From contig CAKUSI010000062.1 in the NCBI GenBank assembly GCA_934678955.1, positions 1-14,086 on the forward strand: a DNA stretch of 14,086 bases. The letters are read 5' to 3'. Positions 13,436 to 14,086 of the stretch are shown one piece after another. Source of the stretch: an uncultured Austwickia sp. Lineage in GTDB: Bacteria > Actinomycetota > Actinomycetes > Actinomycetales > Dermatophilaceae. The notes under the pieces were generated by a model, which did not search any database, had not been told where the DNA came from, and saw only the letters and a list, made by a program, of their open reading frames with translations. Within the stretch, counting starts at the first letter, position 1; each line of letters starts with the position of its first letter. Both the position numbers and the translations under genes were made by a program.

Positions 13436-14086
13436 TCAGGCGTCGCCGCCCGCGTTGCCGGAAGCGCCGGCGGTCACGTCGAGCAGCCGGTACTTGTCGG
13501 CCGCCGCCTGCGGGACCTGCGCGTCCACCTTGCCCTGCTCGGCGAGCATCTGCAGGGCGCGGACCGCCATGGACGGACCGTCGATGTGGAAGAAGCGCCG
13601 CGCCGCCTGCCGCGTGTCGGAGAACCCGAAGCCGTTGGCGCCGAGCGCCGAGTAGTCACCCGGCACCCACGGCGCGATCTGGTCCTGGAGCTCCTTCATG
13701 TAGTCGCTGGTGGAGACCACCGGCCCGGGGCGGTCCATCAGGACGCGGGTGACATACGGGATCGGCTTCTCCTCGCCCGGGGCCAGGAAGTTGATCTCGT
13801 CGCATACCTCGGCTTCGCGACGCAGCTGCGTCCAGCTCGTCACCGACCACACGTCGGCCACGACGCCCCAGTCGCTGCGCAGGAGGTCCTGGGCTTCCAG
13901 GGCCCACGGCACGCCGACCCCGGAGGCCAGCAGCTGCGCCCGCGGCGTCTTGGCGGGGTCGCTGCCCTCGGGCAGCTCGCCCTCCTTGAGCAGATACATG
14001 CCCTTCAGCAACCCCTCGACGTCCAGGCCCTCCGGCTCCTTGGGCTGCACGATCGGCTCGTTGTAGACCGTCAGGTAGTAGATGAC
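13436..14086 (-). CDS. aceE: Pyruvate dehydrogenase E1 component, C-terminal part (AceE), cut by the window edge
   Basis: The visible 216 residues are the C-terminal end of the homodimeric E1 of pyruvate dehydrogenase, which decarboxylates pyruvate with thiamine diphosphate and passes acetyl to lipoyl-E2, giving acetyl-CoA. The first residues at the edge are VIYYLTVYNEP, still in frame, so the gene continues beyond 14086. Typical landmarks are ASGVGVPWALEAQDLLRSDW, VADVWSVTSW, PYVTRVLMDRPGPVVSTSDYMKELQDQIAPW and LGANGFGFSDTRQAARRFFHID, ending in a Gly/Ala-rich tail. The ThDP-binding half lies outside the window. The gene converges on the VOC gene. Its closeness to the fab cluster is metabolically sensible because its product feeds malonyl-CoA synthesis. 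Confidence 0.96.
   Translation of the reverse strand, partial: VIYYLTVYNEPIVQPKEPEGLDVEGLLKGMYLLKEGELPEGSDPAKTPRAQLLASGVGVPWALEAQDLLRSDWGVVADVWSVTSWTQLRREAEVCDEINFLAPGEEKPIPYVTRVLMDRPGPVVSTSDYMKELQDQIAPWVPGDYSALGANGFGFSDTRQAARRFFHIDGPSMAVRALQMLAEQGKVDAQVPQAAADKYRLLDVTAGASGNAGGDA

Overview
The window is high-GC DNA from an actinobacterium, probably a Micrococcales-like member. The evidence for the phylum is the type II fatty-acid gene order fasR-fabD-fabH-acpP-fabF, a DUF3145 gene beside fabF, a homodimeric-type aceE, GTG starts and TANNNT -10 boxes. The lower-rank placement is a guess.

Layout: a CAT-anticodon tRNA (3-76) opens the window, followed by a 67-68 residue protein of unknown function (+). 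A GH15 glucoamylase/trehalase-like enzyme (-) and an 88-residue unknown protein (-) follow. A 445-bp divergent spacer separates these from a DUF3145 gene (+), which converges on fabF across a strong hairpin. The core of the window (3936-9068) is one minus-strand cluster: PucR-type regulator (FasR-like), fabD, fabH, acpP, fabF. fabD and fabH overlap by four bases, and acpP is bracketed by two intercistronic hairpins.

Upstream of the regulator is a short, signal-dense region with a leaderless-type promoter, a perfect 19-bp palindrome and three tandem 17-bp repeats. Beyond it, an 850-residue orphan PPDK/PEP-synthase-like ATP-binding protein (+) runs to 11883. This protein lacks the phosphohistidine and PEP-binding domains and carries a degenerate KaiC/RecA-like N-terminus. 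The right end holds a GNAT acetyltransferase (-), a VOC protein (+), a double hairpin and the 3' end of aceE (-).

How the genes work together: AceE leads to acetyl-CoA. FabD loads malonyl groups onto ACP, FabH starts chains and FabF elongates them. The PucR regulator probably controls the fab operon. The best new observation is that the palindrome upstream of the regulator (9113-9131) has a close relative with the same 8-3-8 architecture just upstream of fabD (7821-7839), suggesting one operator shared by both promoters. The most functionally open gene is the orphan ATP-binding protein that diverges from the regulator.
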